Shown: positions 9,823 to 20,075, numbered from the stretch's first letter. The stretch: 28,515 nt of DNA from Rhizophagus sp. LPA8_4_AMF (GCA_021464525.1 JADRCO010000670.1:1-28515); one strand, 5' to 3'. The notes: generated from the letters alone by a model not told the origin. A program made the numbers and translations.

Positions 9823-9989
9823 AAGTCTGGAACAAACTTATGGAACCTCTTCACCGTTTCTTGTTAAAACGCGAAAAAGGAAATTGCATACGCGTGACTT
9901 TGGCCGGCATTATGCAATATTTGGCAGATCAGGTAAATTTTGTTGATAATGCTGGGGGAAAGAATCTTAACGTATTTGTGCTACTCTGA
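9823..9989 (+). pseudogene. Orphan exon of a conserved-looking (possibly HEAT-type) protein
   Basis: After a TTACTTAATCCTTTTTAG acceptor-like site, 9825-9989 reads 54 codons before TGA: VWNKLMEPLHRFLLKREK, then GNCIRVTLAGIMQYLADQ, then a tail that lies beyond a possible GTAAAT donor at 9933. The amphipathic pattern, Trp and Cys content and higher GC are unlike the surrounding DNA, and this is one of the most convincing coding pieces outside the main genes. The PLHRFLLKRE...RV..A pattern recalls helical-repeat proteins such as UTP20, but I cannot confirm that. A further acceptor-preceded open piece (9739-9810, EFHYLKKLSFKYAFDDPIVL) lies just upstream. No complete gene could be built, so it is either a fragment or part of a gene with tiny exons. 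Confidence 0.4.
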
Positions 9990-12079
9990 ATATCGCCAAG
10001 ATCTACAAAAAAAAAAAAAAATTAAAGTTTAATTAATAAAACTCGTTATCTCGTTCATATTTACTGGAGAAATACATAAAATATTAAAAATGATAAGCAA
10101 ATGTGTATCACAGAAATAAAATATTATATTATTATTATATTTTATTTTATTTATTACATTTTACTTTACTTTATTTAATTTTATTTTATTTTGTTTATTT
10201 TTTTTTTTTTTTTCTAAGATAATCAATCAATTTTTATATACTGCAGCTGCAGAACATATTCAAAAATCAATATTGCTTATCATTCCATCAATTTTTTTTC
10301 TTGTAGTCATCGTGCTTTACATACAATAATATATATAATTTTCATTAATATGAAAAGAGATAAGTTATAATCGGATAAGAATTTTCTAAAAAGATTTCTT
10401 TGCATTGGCGTTTCAGTGACTTTATTAAAGGTATAATTAATGATGTAATTTGCAAAGGAACGATTATATTGATTAAACAGATTTCACTGATGAGAAACCG
10501 CAGTTTTTTTCATATATAAATAGTCGGAATTTTTCTTCAAAAAAAAGTTAAAAAATAAATAAGAAATTAATAAGAAAATAAGGAATAATTACGTAATTAT
10601 TTACTATGTTTAATATGAAAAATTTTTTATAAGCATACTAAGAATAAAAACCACCATCCCCAACTTTTTACGTCGAACATGTCGAACTATTTCGAATTTT
10701 GAGACTTGGGAATAATTAACGTCGTATCAGATGCCAATAATTGGTACCCGCCAATATGGATTATTTTTTTTTTAAAGAATTTTATTTTATTTTATTTTAT
10801 TTTAAATATTATAGCGATAATCCCAAAACATGTACGGTCGTTTTTAAAATTTCGATACCTTTTTTTTTTGTATTTTTTGTTAAATTATTTACATATAAAA
10901 AATTTCTTTGGTAATTTTTTTTTTATATTTTTTCTTTTTATGAATTTTCTGTACTTTTGTTTTTATTTTTCGTTATTTATAAATTTAAAAATAAGCGATT
11001 ATTACGTTCGTTACTTGTTTTTTATGTTTTTTAACATTTATATATAATAAATAAATTATAAATTTTATTACTTAACATGTAATAAATTCCTGTATAATGC
11101 AAAAATTTTTAGTTTCATATTTTTTTTTAAAAAACGCGATATTGTAATTGCATTCACATGTTCCCAATCTCGATTCTAACCGCTTCTTTTTTATTTATCG
11201 ATAAAAAAACATTAATGAAATATGGTCTTTCTACAATTAAATATGCGAGTAACCGATGATTTTTTTTTTTTAAGCTACAATTTTATTAAAAGTAATATAC
11301 AGTACAAAACCATAAATACAAAAAATTACAAAATAAAAAGAAAAACTGATTCCCTGCACTACCATAAAAAACTACGAACTCAACCTCCAGCAGTCCAGCC
11401 GATAAATAATATTAACCAATCAATTACCCTCCAATTACCAAACCGTATGATTTGGTTACCCGAATTTTCTGCCGGTCACGGTTCCAACCCATTATTGCTG
11501 ATCTCATTCTTTTTTTAGTACTACCTTCAAAGTGTAAGCGACTATCCCCGAGGTACTATCAACTTAACCTTTCTTGAGCAAGATCGAGGTATTGTATACA
11601 ACGCATTTTTCGATTATTTATTTCTTTGTACTAAAAAAATATTTTTTTCATTATCATTATAAACTAACGCTCATTATCACTAAAAGTTTTTGAGTTTTTA
11701 ACGGAAACTTCACAACAAAGATGATTGACTAGTAAGAATGAATTATATCTTTCTCTATATACTACAAGATATCGTTTAAAACAATCGTATTCTATGAATG
11801 AATTAGCAGATCATTTTGTGACTGTATAACAAACATTCTTATTGTTATATACTTAATTCAATGTAATTTACGTAATATGATTATCTGTTATTATATAAAT
11901 AATATAATTTACTCAAATGTTTAAAACTAGCAAATAATTAACAAAATTCAATGACCAAATGACGAAATAATGTACGCTTTATTAACGGAATACAATTTAG
12001 TGTACGATCAATGAGCTCGCACGCGTCAGATGCTTGATCTACATCAATGTTCCCATTATAAGGTATCATTTTTTTTTAG
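9990..12079. other. Gene-free stretch with TTTTA repeats
   Basis: Low-complexity ATTTT/TTTTA repeats occupy 10105-10215 and 10780-10805. The Phe-rich frame 10706-11047 is a by-product of T runs. A GC-richer patch at 11380-11600 contains a minus-strand open piece MRSAIMGWNRDRQKIRVTKS of 27 codons that I cannot assign. No gene is supported. Confidence 0.55.
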
Positions 12080-12100
12080 TTTCGGAAAAACCTAAATTAG
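12080..12100 (+). repeat. Dispersed repeat word, copy 1
   Basis: Contains TTCGGAAAAACCTAAATTAG. The same 21 bases recur exactly at 28421-28441 in the same orientation. Such a match is very unlikely by chance in one window, so it is probably the end of a dispersed repeat or transposon family. Confidence 0.6.
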
Positions 12101-12170
12101 TTTAGTTTGCTAAGCCTATTACTTATTAAAGCTAACTTATTTCTTCTGTTAATATTTACAATGAAATGAT

Positions 12171-12204
12171 TGTAACACTGTAGTAAAACGGCGCAAACAT
12201 AAAA
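12171..12204 (+). promoter_or_regulatory. Shared F-box promoter element of G1, long-spacer form
   Basis: TGTAACAC, a 15-base spacer, then CAAACATAAAA, ending 54 bases before the ATG. GGCGCAAACATAAAA is identical to the element of G3. All four paralogs carry the same two parts. The CATAAA part may serve as the TATA-like core. Confidence 0.6.
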
Positions 12205-12257
12205 ATGCAGAATAAAAAAAATTTTAAACGCCCTATTTTTTTTTTTTTCTTTCAATT

Positions 12258-13679
12258 ATGCCTTGTCAACTTCCTGCAGATTGTCTTAACGAGATTTTTG
12301 AGTACTTAGAGAATGATAAAGTTACTTTACATTCATGTTTACTAGTTAATCGTCTTTGGTGTGAGGTTTCTGTTAGAATTTTGTGGAGAAATATTTGGAT
12401 TGTTAATCCTGTTGACTATGGGCATCGATTGAAAGTTGGATCATCGATTCTTAATACATTGATCGCTTGTCTTCCTAGTAAATCAAAAATTCATTTATAT
12501 GAAAAAGGAATTCTTAATTCAATTCATATCTCAATAACAACTCCATTATTTGATTATGCATCATTTTGTAAAATTCTTTCAATTCATGGAATTGGTCGAA
12601 TAATTGTTGATGTTTTTAAAAATCAAAAATATATAGCAAAAGAAATAATTAAAATGTTTATGACAAAAATTTCTTTGAAAAAATTATCTTATTATACTAA
12701 TTCAAATACTGTTAATTTATCATTTATACGATATCCTGGGGCAAAAGATTGTTTAAGAAATCTTTCAAAATTTAGTTGTAATTCTAATGTTAAATCCGCA
12801 TTTTTTTATAAATTATCACAAATATGTCATAATATCCAATCATTAACTATAGAATTTAAAAATGTGGTTTCAAATGGATTAAAAGATTTAATTTCTTCAC
12901 AAAATAGTTTAAAATATTTATCATTATCTCAAACGTATGGTGTTGCTGATTGGACAGATATTATACCTTCATTATCAAAACATTCGATTACTTTAATTAA
13001 ATTAAAAATATATGGGAGTGAATATTATAGGAACAGACCATTATCATTCGTTACTAGATTTACAAATTTACAAGAACTTGTTTTATCATTTCGTTATAAA
13101 TATTATTTTGATGAACTTGGTAATAATTTGCAATATATTACTTTTCCACATTTAAAGATTTTAAAATTTCCATATGCATATCCAGAAGATGATATATTAA
13201 TTAAATTTTTAGAAAATAATGGAAAAAATTTATTAGAATTTTATATTAATAGTAGTGATTCATTAAATTTAGCTATAGCAAACTTTTGTCCGAATTTGAA
13301 ATCTTTATATACTTTATTTAAATTTGATAAAATAGAAACATTAAAAATAATTCTTAATAATTGTCAACAATTAGAAAGTATTGAAACTCAATATATTTAT
13401 GATTTATTAAGTGAAAAAGAACTTTTGGAAACTTTGGCAAAATATTCACCAAAAAATTTTTATAGATTAAAATTAATTAATTATTCGGATTCAAAATTAG
13501 TTCCGAATGATTTAGAAGAATTTTTTTCTAATTGGAAAGATCGCGTACCATTAAAATCATTTTCCTTTATTATTAGAAGATGGAATAATAGTTTAGAAAG
13601 TAAAGAAGGAAATATGAGAGTGATTGAAAAATATAAAAAACTTGGTATTATAAAAAAATTTGAAACTATTTTATATTAA
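12258..13679 (+). CDS. F-box/leucine-rich protein, paralog G1
   Basis: A 473-residue intronless protein. The F-box spans residues 5-46: LPADCLNEIFEYLE opens it and SCLLVNRLWCEVSVRILWRN closes it. F-box proteins bind Skp1 and bring substrates to SCF-type cullin-RING ubiquitin ligases in cytosol or nucleus. The rest carries irregular leucine-rich segments, for example LKYLSLS (218), LQELVLSF (271), HLKILKFP (298), LLEFYIN (325), NLKSLYTLF (346), the likely substrate-binding face. The ATG is fixed by identity of MPCQLPADCLNEIFE in all four copies. By eye the N-terminal third is closest to G4 (HSCLLVNRLWCEV, LNTLIACLP), the middle to G3 (FRYK.YFDE), the end to G2 (SPKNFYRLKL, LVPNDLEEFF). AATAAA at 13710-13715 is a likely poly(A) signal. 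The substrate is unknown. Confidence 0.92.
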   Translation: MPCQLPADCLNEIFEYLENDKVTLHSCLLVNRLWCEVSVRILWRNIWIVNPVDYGHRLKVGSSILNTLIACLPSKSKIHLYEKGILNSIHISITTPLFDYASFCKILSIHGIGRIIVDVFKNQKYIAKEIIKMFMTKISLKKLSYYTNSNTVNLSFIRYPGAKDCLRNLSKFSCNSNVKSAFFYKLSQICHNIQSLTIEFKNVVSNGLKDLISSQNSLKYLSLSQTYGVADWTDIIPSLSKHSITLIKLKIYGSEYYRNRPLSFVTRFTNLQELVLSFRYKYYFDELGNNLQYITFPHLKILKFPYAYPEDDILIKFLENNGKNLLEFYINSSDSLNLAIANFCPNLKSLYTLFKFDKIETLKIILNNCQQLESIETQYIYDLLSEKELLETLAKYSPKNFYRLKLINYSDSKLVPNDLEEFFSNWKDRVPLKSFSFIIRRWNNSLESKEGNMRVIEKYKKLGIIKKFETILY

Positions 13680-13709
13680 TACATTGTATTTTAATTATTT
13701 ATTATTATG

Positions 13710-13715
13710 AATAAA
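13710..13715 (+). terminator. Poly(A) signal of G1
   Basis: AATAAA in the context GAATAAAGTTG, 31 bases after the stop. G2 has the same AATAAAGTT context. Confidence 0.5.
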
Positions 13716-13992
13716 GTTGTATATTACATAATTATTATTAACGAGTTTTTTTGAACGCTAGGAAAATTACGAATCTTAGTTTCGAAAGAAGGCCATTGTC
13801 TTATAGCACATAAAGTCTTCCTATTAAACGCTCATTTTTTTAAAAAAATTGCTGATATTATTGATATAATAATCGTTAATATATTCGCGCAATATTAGCG
13901 TTAGCTTATTCATTTATTAATTTGAATGTTAGAATTATTATTGTTGTTTAAGTAGTCTTAACTTTTTAGGATAATCCATGAATTTATTTACA

Positions 13993-14158
13993 GCCGTTTT
14001 CAAAATGGTTGAGGCAGTTTATTTGTGATTGAATATTCGAATACCAATATTCGTCCGGTTATCATCCATATTTTGTCCGGTATTTATCCGGTATTCGTCC
14101 GGTATTCGTTCTTTTTTTTTTATTCGAACATAACTGCATCAACCATTTTGAAAACGGC
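13993..14158. mobile_element. 166-bp inverted-repeat element with tandem TCCGGTA core
   Basis: The 27-base arms (13993-14019, starting GCCGTTTTCAAAATGGTT, and 14132-14158) are complementary at 26 of 27 positions. The interior (14048-14110) repeats (T)TCGTCCGGTAT about four or five times. There is no transposase, so if mobile it is non-autonomous. The nearly intact arms suggest recent activity or selection for the hairpin. No clear target-site duplication is seen. Confidence 0.6.
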
Positions 14159-14159
14159 G

Positions 14160-15026
14160 ATAATACATCAGAGGTTACAATTATTGTATTGTAAAAAATA
14201 GCATTTCTCAGTATTGCGCCTACATCTAATTCGCTATTAACATTTCGATTTACTATTTTTATTTTCAAAAAATATCTTTAAGGAAGGAATTCGGGATCGA
14301 TTATGAATAAATAAACTAGGAAAACGGAAACCGTTTAAGTCCTTCGCGTTGCATAACTCGCTGGCATATTTCAAGGGTCATATAGGTAGTGTTACATAAA
14401 TCGTGATACATATTCGAAAAAAAGGAAATAAATTGTCGATTGTTACAGGGACAAAAACGGGGTTAAACCAAATTTTGTTCGGTAAATAGTCCTTCGATCG
14501 CTAACGTTTCGGAAAATAAATTATAAAATCTATTAATTACCTTTAAAAAGATTTAATTCGATAATAATAAACCTTATGAAATACAAAACATACCTTTGAA
14601 CTAACGTAAAATGTACATATAATACAATAATAATTTTTTTTTTACCAGAATTAATACTAACTTCACAAATTAATATGACAGAATTACAAGATTTTTTTTT
14701 AATATTTTGTAATCACACCCCGACCTTGTGACAGATAGAAAGGCGTTTTTTTTTTCAAGTATAATTCTGACAAAGTTCGTATAACATTGCACATCGAAGT
14801 CCAATAATATGGCTGCAGTTTAATAATTAATTTTACACAATAAAGACTAATATGGTATTCAAGTTTTTTTACGTGTAACTACGAGTGTACAAAAATCAAC
14901 AATATCAAATGAAATGTAACAATAGGGGTCTGTTAAATACGTCAGGTGCTCAATATTTAAATGGTTAGACTTTTTATTACTAGCATGTGTAACGTGGCTT
15001 TTAATCGTCAAGCCAGTAATAAAAAT
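14160..15026. other. Intergenic DNA between G1 and G2
   Basis: AT-rich, with no supported gene. A lone TGTAACACT word on the minus strand at 14388-14396 resembles the upstream half of the F-box promoter element but has no gene behind it. Confidence 0.5.
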
Positions 15027-15050
15027 TGTAACACAGTGCAAATATAAAGT
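15027..15050 (+). promoter_or_regulatory. Shared F-box promoter element of G2, short-spacer form
   Basis: TGTAACAC, a 4-base spacer, then CAAATATAAAG, ending 60 bases before the ATG. The 4-base spacer and the following GTGCC match G4 (GTGGC), not G1 or G3. The ATG leader AAATATTAAA is also shared with G4. Confidence 0.6.
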
Positions 15051-15109
15051 GCCGGACTTGTACATTTTTTTTTTTCCTCCTTTTTTTTGCAAATCACGAA
15101 AATATTAAA

Positions 15110-16552
15110 ATGCCTTGTCAACTTCCTGCTGATTGTCTTAATGAAATTTTTGAGTATTTAGAGAAAGATAAAGCCTCTTTATATTCATGCTTATTAGTTA
15201 ATCGTCTTTGGTGTGAAATTTCTGTTAGAATTTTATGGAGGAATATTTGGATTACCAAATCCGTTACTCATGGACGACGTCGATTGAAAGTAAACCCATC
15301 AATTCTTAATACTTTGATTACTTGTCTTCCCAATGATTCAAAAATCCACTTGCTTGGGAAAAGAATTCTTAATTCAACTCAAATTTCAAAAACTCCATTA
15401 TTTGATTATGCATCATTTTGTAAAGTTCTTTCGATTAATGATATTGGTCAAATGATAGTCGATGTTTTTAAAAGTCAAAAATATTTAGCAAAAGAAATAA
15501 TGAAAATGTTTATGTCAAAAACTTCTTTAAAGAAATTATCCTATTATACTGATCCAAACACTATAAATTTATCATTTCTACGTTATCCTGGAGCAAAAGA
15601 TTATTTAACAAATCTTTCAAAATTAAGTTGTAGTTCCGATGTTAAAACAAAATTTTTTCATATATTATCCCAAATTTGTTGTAAAATTCAATCATTAACT
15701 ATAGAATTTAAAGATATAGTTTCAAATGATTTAAAAATTTTAATTTCTTCACAAAATAATTTAAAATATTTATCTTTATCACGAACAAGAACTTATAGTA
15801 CAACACATTGGACAGATATTATACCTTCATTAGCAGAACATTCAAATAGTTTAATTGGGTTGAAAGTTTATTGGAGAAAATATGATTATTGGAATAGAAC
15901 AGAACAACTATCATTTATTACTACTTTCACCAATTTACAAGATCTTGTCTTATCATTTCATCATAAAGATTGTTTTGTTGGATTTAATAAGTTACAATAT
16001 ATTACATTTTCACAATTACAAATTTTAAAGTTTCCATATGAACATCCAGAAGATGATGTGTTGATTAAGTTATTGGAAAATAGCGGAAAAAATTTAAAAG
16101 AATTTTACATCAATAGTAGTAGTAATTTAATATTATTAGCCGTAGCTGAATTTTGTCCAAATCTGAAATCATTATATGCCTTATTTAATAATGATAAAAT
16201 AGAAACATTAAAAGCGATACTTAATAATTGTCAACAATTAGAAAGTATTGAAACTAAATATATTACTGGTTTATTAAGTGAAAAAGAACTTTTGGAGACT
16301 TTAGCAAAATATTCACCAAAGAATTTTTATAGATTAAAGTTAACTAATTATTCAGATTCACATTTAGTCCCAAATGATTTAGAAGAATTTTTTACTAATT
16401 GGAAAAATCGTGTTCCATTAAAACCATTTTCTTTTATTAATAAAGGATTGTTTGGTTTAGAGAATAAAGAAGGAAATATGAAAGTGATTGAAAAATATAA
16501 AAAGCTTGGTATCATTAAGAAATTTGAAACTGTATTAATTACTTTGTATTAA
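15110..16552 (+). CDS. F-box/leucine-rich protein, paralog G2
   Basis: A 480-residue intronless protein with the F-box at residues 5-46 and leucine-rich segments through to about residue 380, the layout of an SCF substrate adaptor. It has the longest middle of the four. A segment with RTRTYSTTHW, VYWRKYDYWNRTEQLSF and FHHKDCF is almost shared with G4 and absent from G1 and G3. The N-terminal third (YSCLLVNRLWCEIS, HGRRRLKVNPSIL) is instead nearly identical to G3, and the end (SPKNFYRLKL, KKLGIIKKFET) to G1. The start is set by the conserved N-terminus. Poly(A) hexamer at 16593-16598. The spacer to G3 holds two inverted-repeat elements. Confidence 0.92.
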   Translation: MPCQLPADCLNEIFEYLEKDKASLYSCLLVNRLWCEISVRILWRNIWITKSVTHGRRRLKVNPSILNTLITCLPNDSKIHLLGKRILNSTQISKTPLFDYASFCKVLSINDIGQMIVDVFKSQKYLAKEIMKMFMSKTSLKKLSYYTDPNTINLSFLRYPGAKDYLTNLSKLSCSSDVKTKFFHILSQICCKIQSLTIEFKDIVSNDLKILISSQNNLKYLSLSRTRTYSTTHWTDIIPSLAEHSNSLIGLKVYWRKYDYWNRTEQLSFITTFTNLQDLVLSFHHKDCFVGFNKLQYITFSQLQILKFPYEHPEDDVLIKLLENSGKNLKEFYINSSSNLILLAVAEFCPNLKSLYALFNNDKIETLKAILNNCQQLESIETKYITGLLSEKELLETLAKYSPKNFYRLKLTNYSDSHLVPNDLEEFFTNWKNRVPLKPFSFINKGLFGLENKEGNMKVIEKYKKLGIIKKFETVLITLY

Positions 16553-16592
16553 AATTTTTGTATATAATTATTAAATTGTTATGTACTTAAGA

Positions 16593-16598
16593 AATAAA
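16593..16598 (+). terminator. Poly(A) signal of G2
   Basis: AATAAAGTT 41 bases after the stop, the same context as G1. Confidence 0.5.
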
Positions 16599-16805
16599 GT
16601 TACATTTTATCTACCAATCAATTTACGTATTTAATACATACTTATACTTGATCGCTAAAGTACTAATTTCAAAGAATGACAATTTTCTCAACAAATAAGT
16701 TTTATAAAAAGTATATAATTCGTTCGTCATCGTCCTTATAATTAATATCATTTTGGAACATCATATTACTGTATTAATCAATCGGGATATCACTCCTGCT
16801 GTCGA

Positions 16806-16917
16806 CCCTATAAAAAATTTTCTGGGGAAAATTCCGATAGATGATCATTTTTCTAGTTTTCATTCCAAAAAAACTCTGATATGTGTGATCAATTTTCTAA
16901 AAAATTTTTTTATAGGG
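16806..16917. mobile_element. 112-bp inverted-repeat element with CCCTATAAAAAA ends
   Basis: CCCTATAAAAAATTTTCTGG (16806 on) and its approximate complement ending TTTTTTTATAGGG (16917) form arms of about 27 bases with a small indel. There is no coding content. Probably a MITE-like remnant. Confidence 0.45.
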
Positions 16918-17140
16918 CGAAAGCTATCAGAATTGTTAATCTTTGGTGTTGCAGCCCTCTATCGTTGAAAATTCCTATAAATATTTCGTTAAGATTCTCG
17001 GTTTATCAATAATTTTAATAATTTTGAATAAGGTAATAATTCATTTTGTCATATTATCTCTACTTGTTAATCATGTGGGGACCATTCAAAATCCCGACGA
17101 TCAAATACCGAAGCTTAATTACAGTATTTCTGTCACTCAT

Positions 17141-17393
17141 TTCCTAACACTCATTATCCCGACACATCATTTTTTTCATTATAATTTCGCAAAAAAAAAA
17201 AAAAAAATGTCTTGTTTTTATTACAGCATAATTAATTGTTTTTCATTAATATGAAATAATTTTGTAAAATTAATTTGTAACAATTTATAAATATTATTGA
17301 TATATATTTATGAAACGATTATGATTATTATAATATTTTGCAAATAATATGCCGTATCAGGATAATGAATATCGAGATAATGAGTGTTAGGAA
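17141..17393. mobile_element. Inverted-repeat element with TTCCTAACACTCATTATC arms
   Basis: Arms 17141-17162 and 17372-17393 match at 21 of 22 positions. Further complementary words (ATTCAAAATCC at about 17085 and GGATTTTGAAT at 17407) extend the symmetry outward with indels, so the full element may span roughly 17080-17420. CATTATCYCGA words recur inside. It has no transposase and lies just upstream of the G3 promoter. Confidence 0.5.
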
Positions 17394-17733
17394 TAAGTAA
17401 ATTTCTGGATTTTGAATTTTCATGTCAGGATTGTGAATGACAGGTTTGTGCGTGTTATAACGGGATTTTGATCTTCGGAATTTCGTAGTACAGAAGGGCA
17501 TTTCTTTATTTCGAATTCTCCATTGAACATTTGGATGATTATATCTATTAAGCTGTTTCGTTAAAATAAAACTAGTCTATAATAATAAGATTGAATTGAT
17601 TTGCAATATAAAGATAACATCACAGTGTAACATTGTTAATAATTACATGACTAATTGGTTTGTGACAAAATCAATAATAGAGAAATGATCTGCGTTATAT
17701 GAGAGTTTGTGTAATTTTCTCACTGAAAATGTT

Positions 17734-17764
17734 TGTAACACGTTGAAATGGCGCAAACATAAAA
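17734..17764 (+). promoter_or_regulatory. Shared F-box promoter element of G3, long-spacer form
   Basis: TGTAACAC, a 12-base spacer, then CAAACATAAAA, 54 bases before the ATG. GGCGCAAACATAAAA equals that of G1. An A13T12 tract (17775-17799) separates it from the start codon. Confidence 0.6.
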
Positions 17765-17817
17765 TACCCGATTCAAAAAAAAAAAAATTTTTTTTTTTTC
17801 GGTTAAAAATCTCAATA

Positions 17818-19251
17818 ATGCCTTGTCAACTTCCTGCCGATTGTCTTAATGAAATTTTTGAATATTTAGAGGAAGATAAAGTCTCTTTATATTCATGCTT
17901 ATTAGTTAATCGTCTTTGGTGTGAAATTTCTGTTAGAATTTTGTGGAGAGATATTTGGACTGCCAAACCCATTACCCATGGACGACGTCGATTGAAAGTA
18001 AACCCATCAATTCTTAGTACATTGATTACTTGTCTTCCTAATAATTCAAAAACATACTTGCTTAATAAAGGAATTCTTAATTCTACACAAATATCAGGAA
18101 TTCCATTATTTGATTATGCATTATTTTGCAAAGTTCTTTCAATTAATGAGATTGGTCAAACGATCATTGATAACTTTAAAAATCAAAAATATTTAGCAAA
18201 AGAAATTATGAAAATGTTTATGACAAAAACTTCTTTAAAGAAATTATCCTATTACACTGATCCAAACACCATAAATTTATCATTTATACGTTATCCTGGG
18301 GCAAAAGATTATTTAACAAATCTTTCAAAATTAAGTTGCAGTTCTAGTATTAAATCCACATTTTTTTATAAATTATCTCAAATAAGTTTTAATATCCAAT
18401 CATTAACTATAGAATTTAAAGATATAGTTTCAGATGAATTAAAAAATTTGATTTCTTCACAAAATAATTTAAAATATTTATCTTTAATACAATATAATAA
18501 TACTGATTGGAGAGATATTATACCTTCATTAATAAAACATTCGAATAGTTTAATTAAATTAAAAATATATATGAGAAAATTTTGTAGAATTGAACAATTA
18601 TCATTTATTTCTAAATTGACAAATTTACAAGAACTTGTTCTATTATTTCGTTATAAAAATTATTTTGATGAAATTAATGATAAGTTACAATATATTACTT
18701 TACCACAATTACAAGTTTTAAAATTTCCATGTGCATATCCGGATAATGATATGTTAATTAAGTTCTTAGAAAACAATGGGAAAAATTTAAAAGAATTTTA
18801 TATTCATAGCAGTGATAATTCATTAAATTTAGCCATAGCCAAATTTTGTCCAAACCTTAAATCACTATATACTTTATTTGTACATAATAAGGTAGATACA
18901 TTTAAAGTAATTCTTAATAATTGTCAACAATTGGAATCTTTTGAAACTCATTGTAATTACGAATTATTAAGTGAAAAAGAACTTTTAGGAGCCCTGGCAA
19001 AACATTCACCAAAAAATTTTTATAAATTAAAGTTAACATTAGCTAATTATCTATTAGATTCAAGATTAGTTTCGGAAGATTTAGAAAAATTTCTTACTAA
19101 TTGGAAGAATCGTGTACCACAAAAACCGGTTTCGTTTATTATTAGAGGATTTACACGCAGTTCAGAGACTAAAGAGAAATATATGTTAATGGTTGAAAAA
19201 TATAAAAAGCTTGGTATCATTAGTAGATTTGATATTAATTGTTATAACTAA
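17818..19251 (+). CDS. F-box/leucine-rich protein, paralog G3
   Basis: A 477-residue intronless protein with the same F-box and leucine-rich plan as its paralogs, a probable SCF substrate adaptor. The frame is open upstream to a TTG at 17707, but that region holds the promoter element and the homologous proteins all start at MPCQLPADC, so the ATG at 17818 is chosen. The N-terminal third matches G2 (HGRRRLKVNPSIL), the middle matches G1 (LIKLKIY, LFRYKNYFDE), and the C-terminus shares with G4 the LG.LAK and KNFYKLK variants and EDLE in place of NDLE. Its C-terminal tail is the most divergent (ISRFDINCYN). The probable poly(A) hexamer is at 19426-19431. Confidence 0.92.
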   Translation: MPCQLPADCLNEIFEYLEEDKVSLYSCLLVNRLWCEISVRILWRDIWTAKPITHGRRRLKVNPSILSTLITCLPNNSKTYLLNKGILNSTQISGIPLFDYALFCKVLSINEIGQTIIDNFKNQKYLAKEIMKMFMTKTSLKKLSYYTDPNTINLSFIRYPGAKDYLTNLSKLSCSSSIKSTFFYKLSQISFNIQSLTIEFKDIVSDELKNLISSQNNLKYLSLIQYNNTDWRDIIPSLIKHSNSLIKLKIYMRKFCRIEQLSFISKLTNLQELVLLFRYKNYFDEINDKLQYITLPQLQVLKFPCAYPDNDMLIKFLENNGKNLKEFYIHSSDNSLNLAIAKFCPNLKSLYTLFVHNKVDTFKVILNNCQQLESFETHCNYELLSEKELLGALAKHSPKNFYKLKLTLANYLLDSRLVSEDLEKFLTNWKNRVPQKPVSFIIRGFTRSSETKEKYMLMVEKYKKLGIISRFDINCYN

Positions 19252-19425
19252 ATTATTTAGATGCTATGGGAGAAAAATTTTTATACTACTGTATTACGGA
19301 AATTCGGATGTTGGAGAATTGGAGGACTTTTAAATATAACCAATTAATCGTAGAAACTTCATATTAAGTCATGAGGAATCTTATAATTTATATATAGTAT
19401 TTGCGATAAGTTTATGAGAATTTTG

Positions 19426-19431
19426 AATAAA
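19426..19431 (+). terminator. Possible poly(A) signal of G3
   Basis: AATAAA 175 bases after the stop. The AATAAAGTT context of G1 and G2 is missing, so G3 seems to have a different 3' flank. Confidence 0.35.
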
Positions 19432-19942
19432 TTTCGTGTTTTTATATACTTAAGGGTTATTATTTTTTTTGTTTGGTTCATATAACATTATAACGTAAAA
19501 GGAATTCTTTTTGGGAGAATCGGTATTTTTAGAGGTTCTTTATTTTTTTATTAATAGTTACTATAGGAAGTTTCCCGATTTGTATATTTGCTTTTTTTTA
19601 TTTGGTTATTAAATTTATTAAATTTTCAACTTTTTTTTTTTTTCTTTTTTAAAAATGATTATGATGAGATTCAGGATTCAAAATTTGTGGATGGATTTAA
19701 GCTTCTTGATGGTCGCCACAATTTCAATTTTTTTTTTATAGTATTAACCTTGTTGATATTCTTTCTGTTTTTTTTTATATATTTAGATCCCTTAACTTCC
19801 AATATATATATATATTTATATATCTTTATTTCAATTTTCAGATTATTTTGAAAGATTTGATTTAATCAATTCCAGAAATGTTCGTAAAAGTTTTATTGAA
19901 TGATTTTAGGCCTTTAATGCATTTATTAAGATAAAAAAAAAA

Positions 19943-20032
19943 ATGAATAATTCATATTCGAAAAAAATGAATAATTCATATTCGAAAAAAATTCAAATAT
20001 TTCATATTCGAAAAAACAAATTAAATATTTCA
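19943..20032. repeat. Tandem repeat, 24-bp unit
   Basis: ATGAATAATTCATATTCGAA plus A-run occurs twice exactly (19943-19966, 19967-19990), then in one diverged and one partial copy. Each unit contains the palindrome TGAATAATTCA. Confidence 0.8.
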
Positions 20033-20075
20033 AAAAAAAAAAAATTTGAATGAAAAGCCACAGATATCATTGATC

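Noticed and set aside
10706..11047. 113-codon frame rich in Phe, Leu and Ile
   Set aside because: It arises from T runs and TTTTA repeats, does not start at an ATG, and has no domain or balanced composition.
11222..11518. 98-codon frame MVFLQLNMRVTDDFFF...
   Set aside because: Mixed low-complexity start, no domain, and length within chance expectation at this base composition.
14859..15092. Minus-strand frame upstream of G2
   Set aside because: It covers the G2 promoter element and shows no protein-like features.
16753..17254. Two overlapping plus-strand frames between G2 and G3
   Set aside because: They read through two inverted-repeat elements and low-complexity DNA.
17707..17817. N-terminal extension of G3 from an upstream start
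   Set aside because: The upstream codon is TTG, the extension covers the promoter element and an A13T12 tract, and the paralogs begin at MPCQLPADC.
19588..19851. 87-codon Phe-rich frame
   Set aside because: T-tract by-product.
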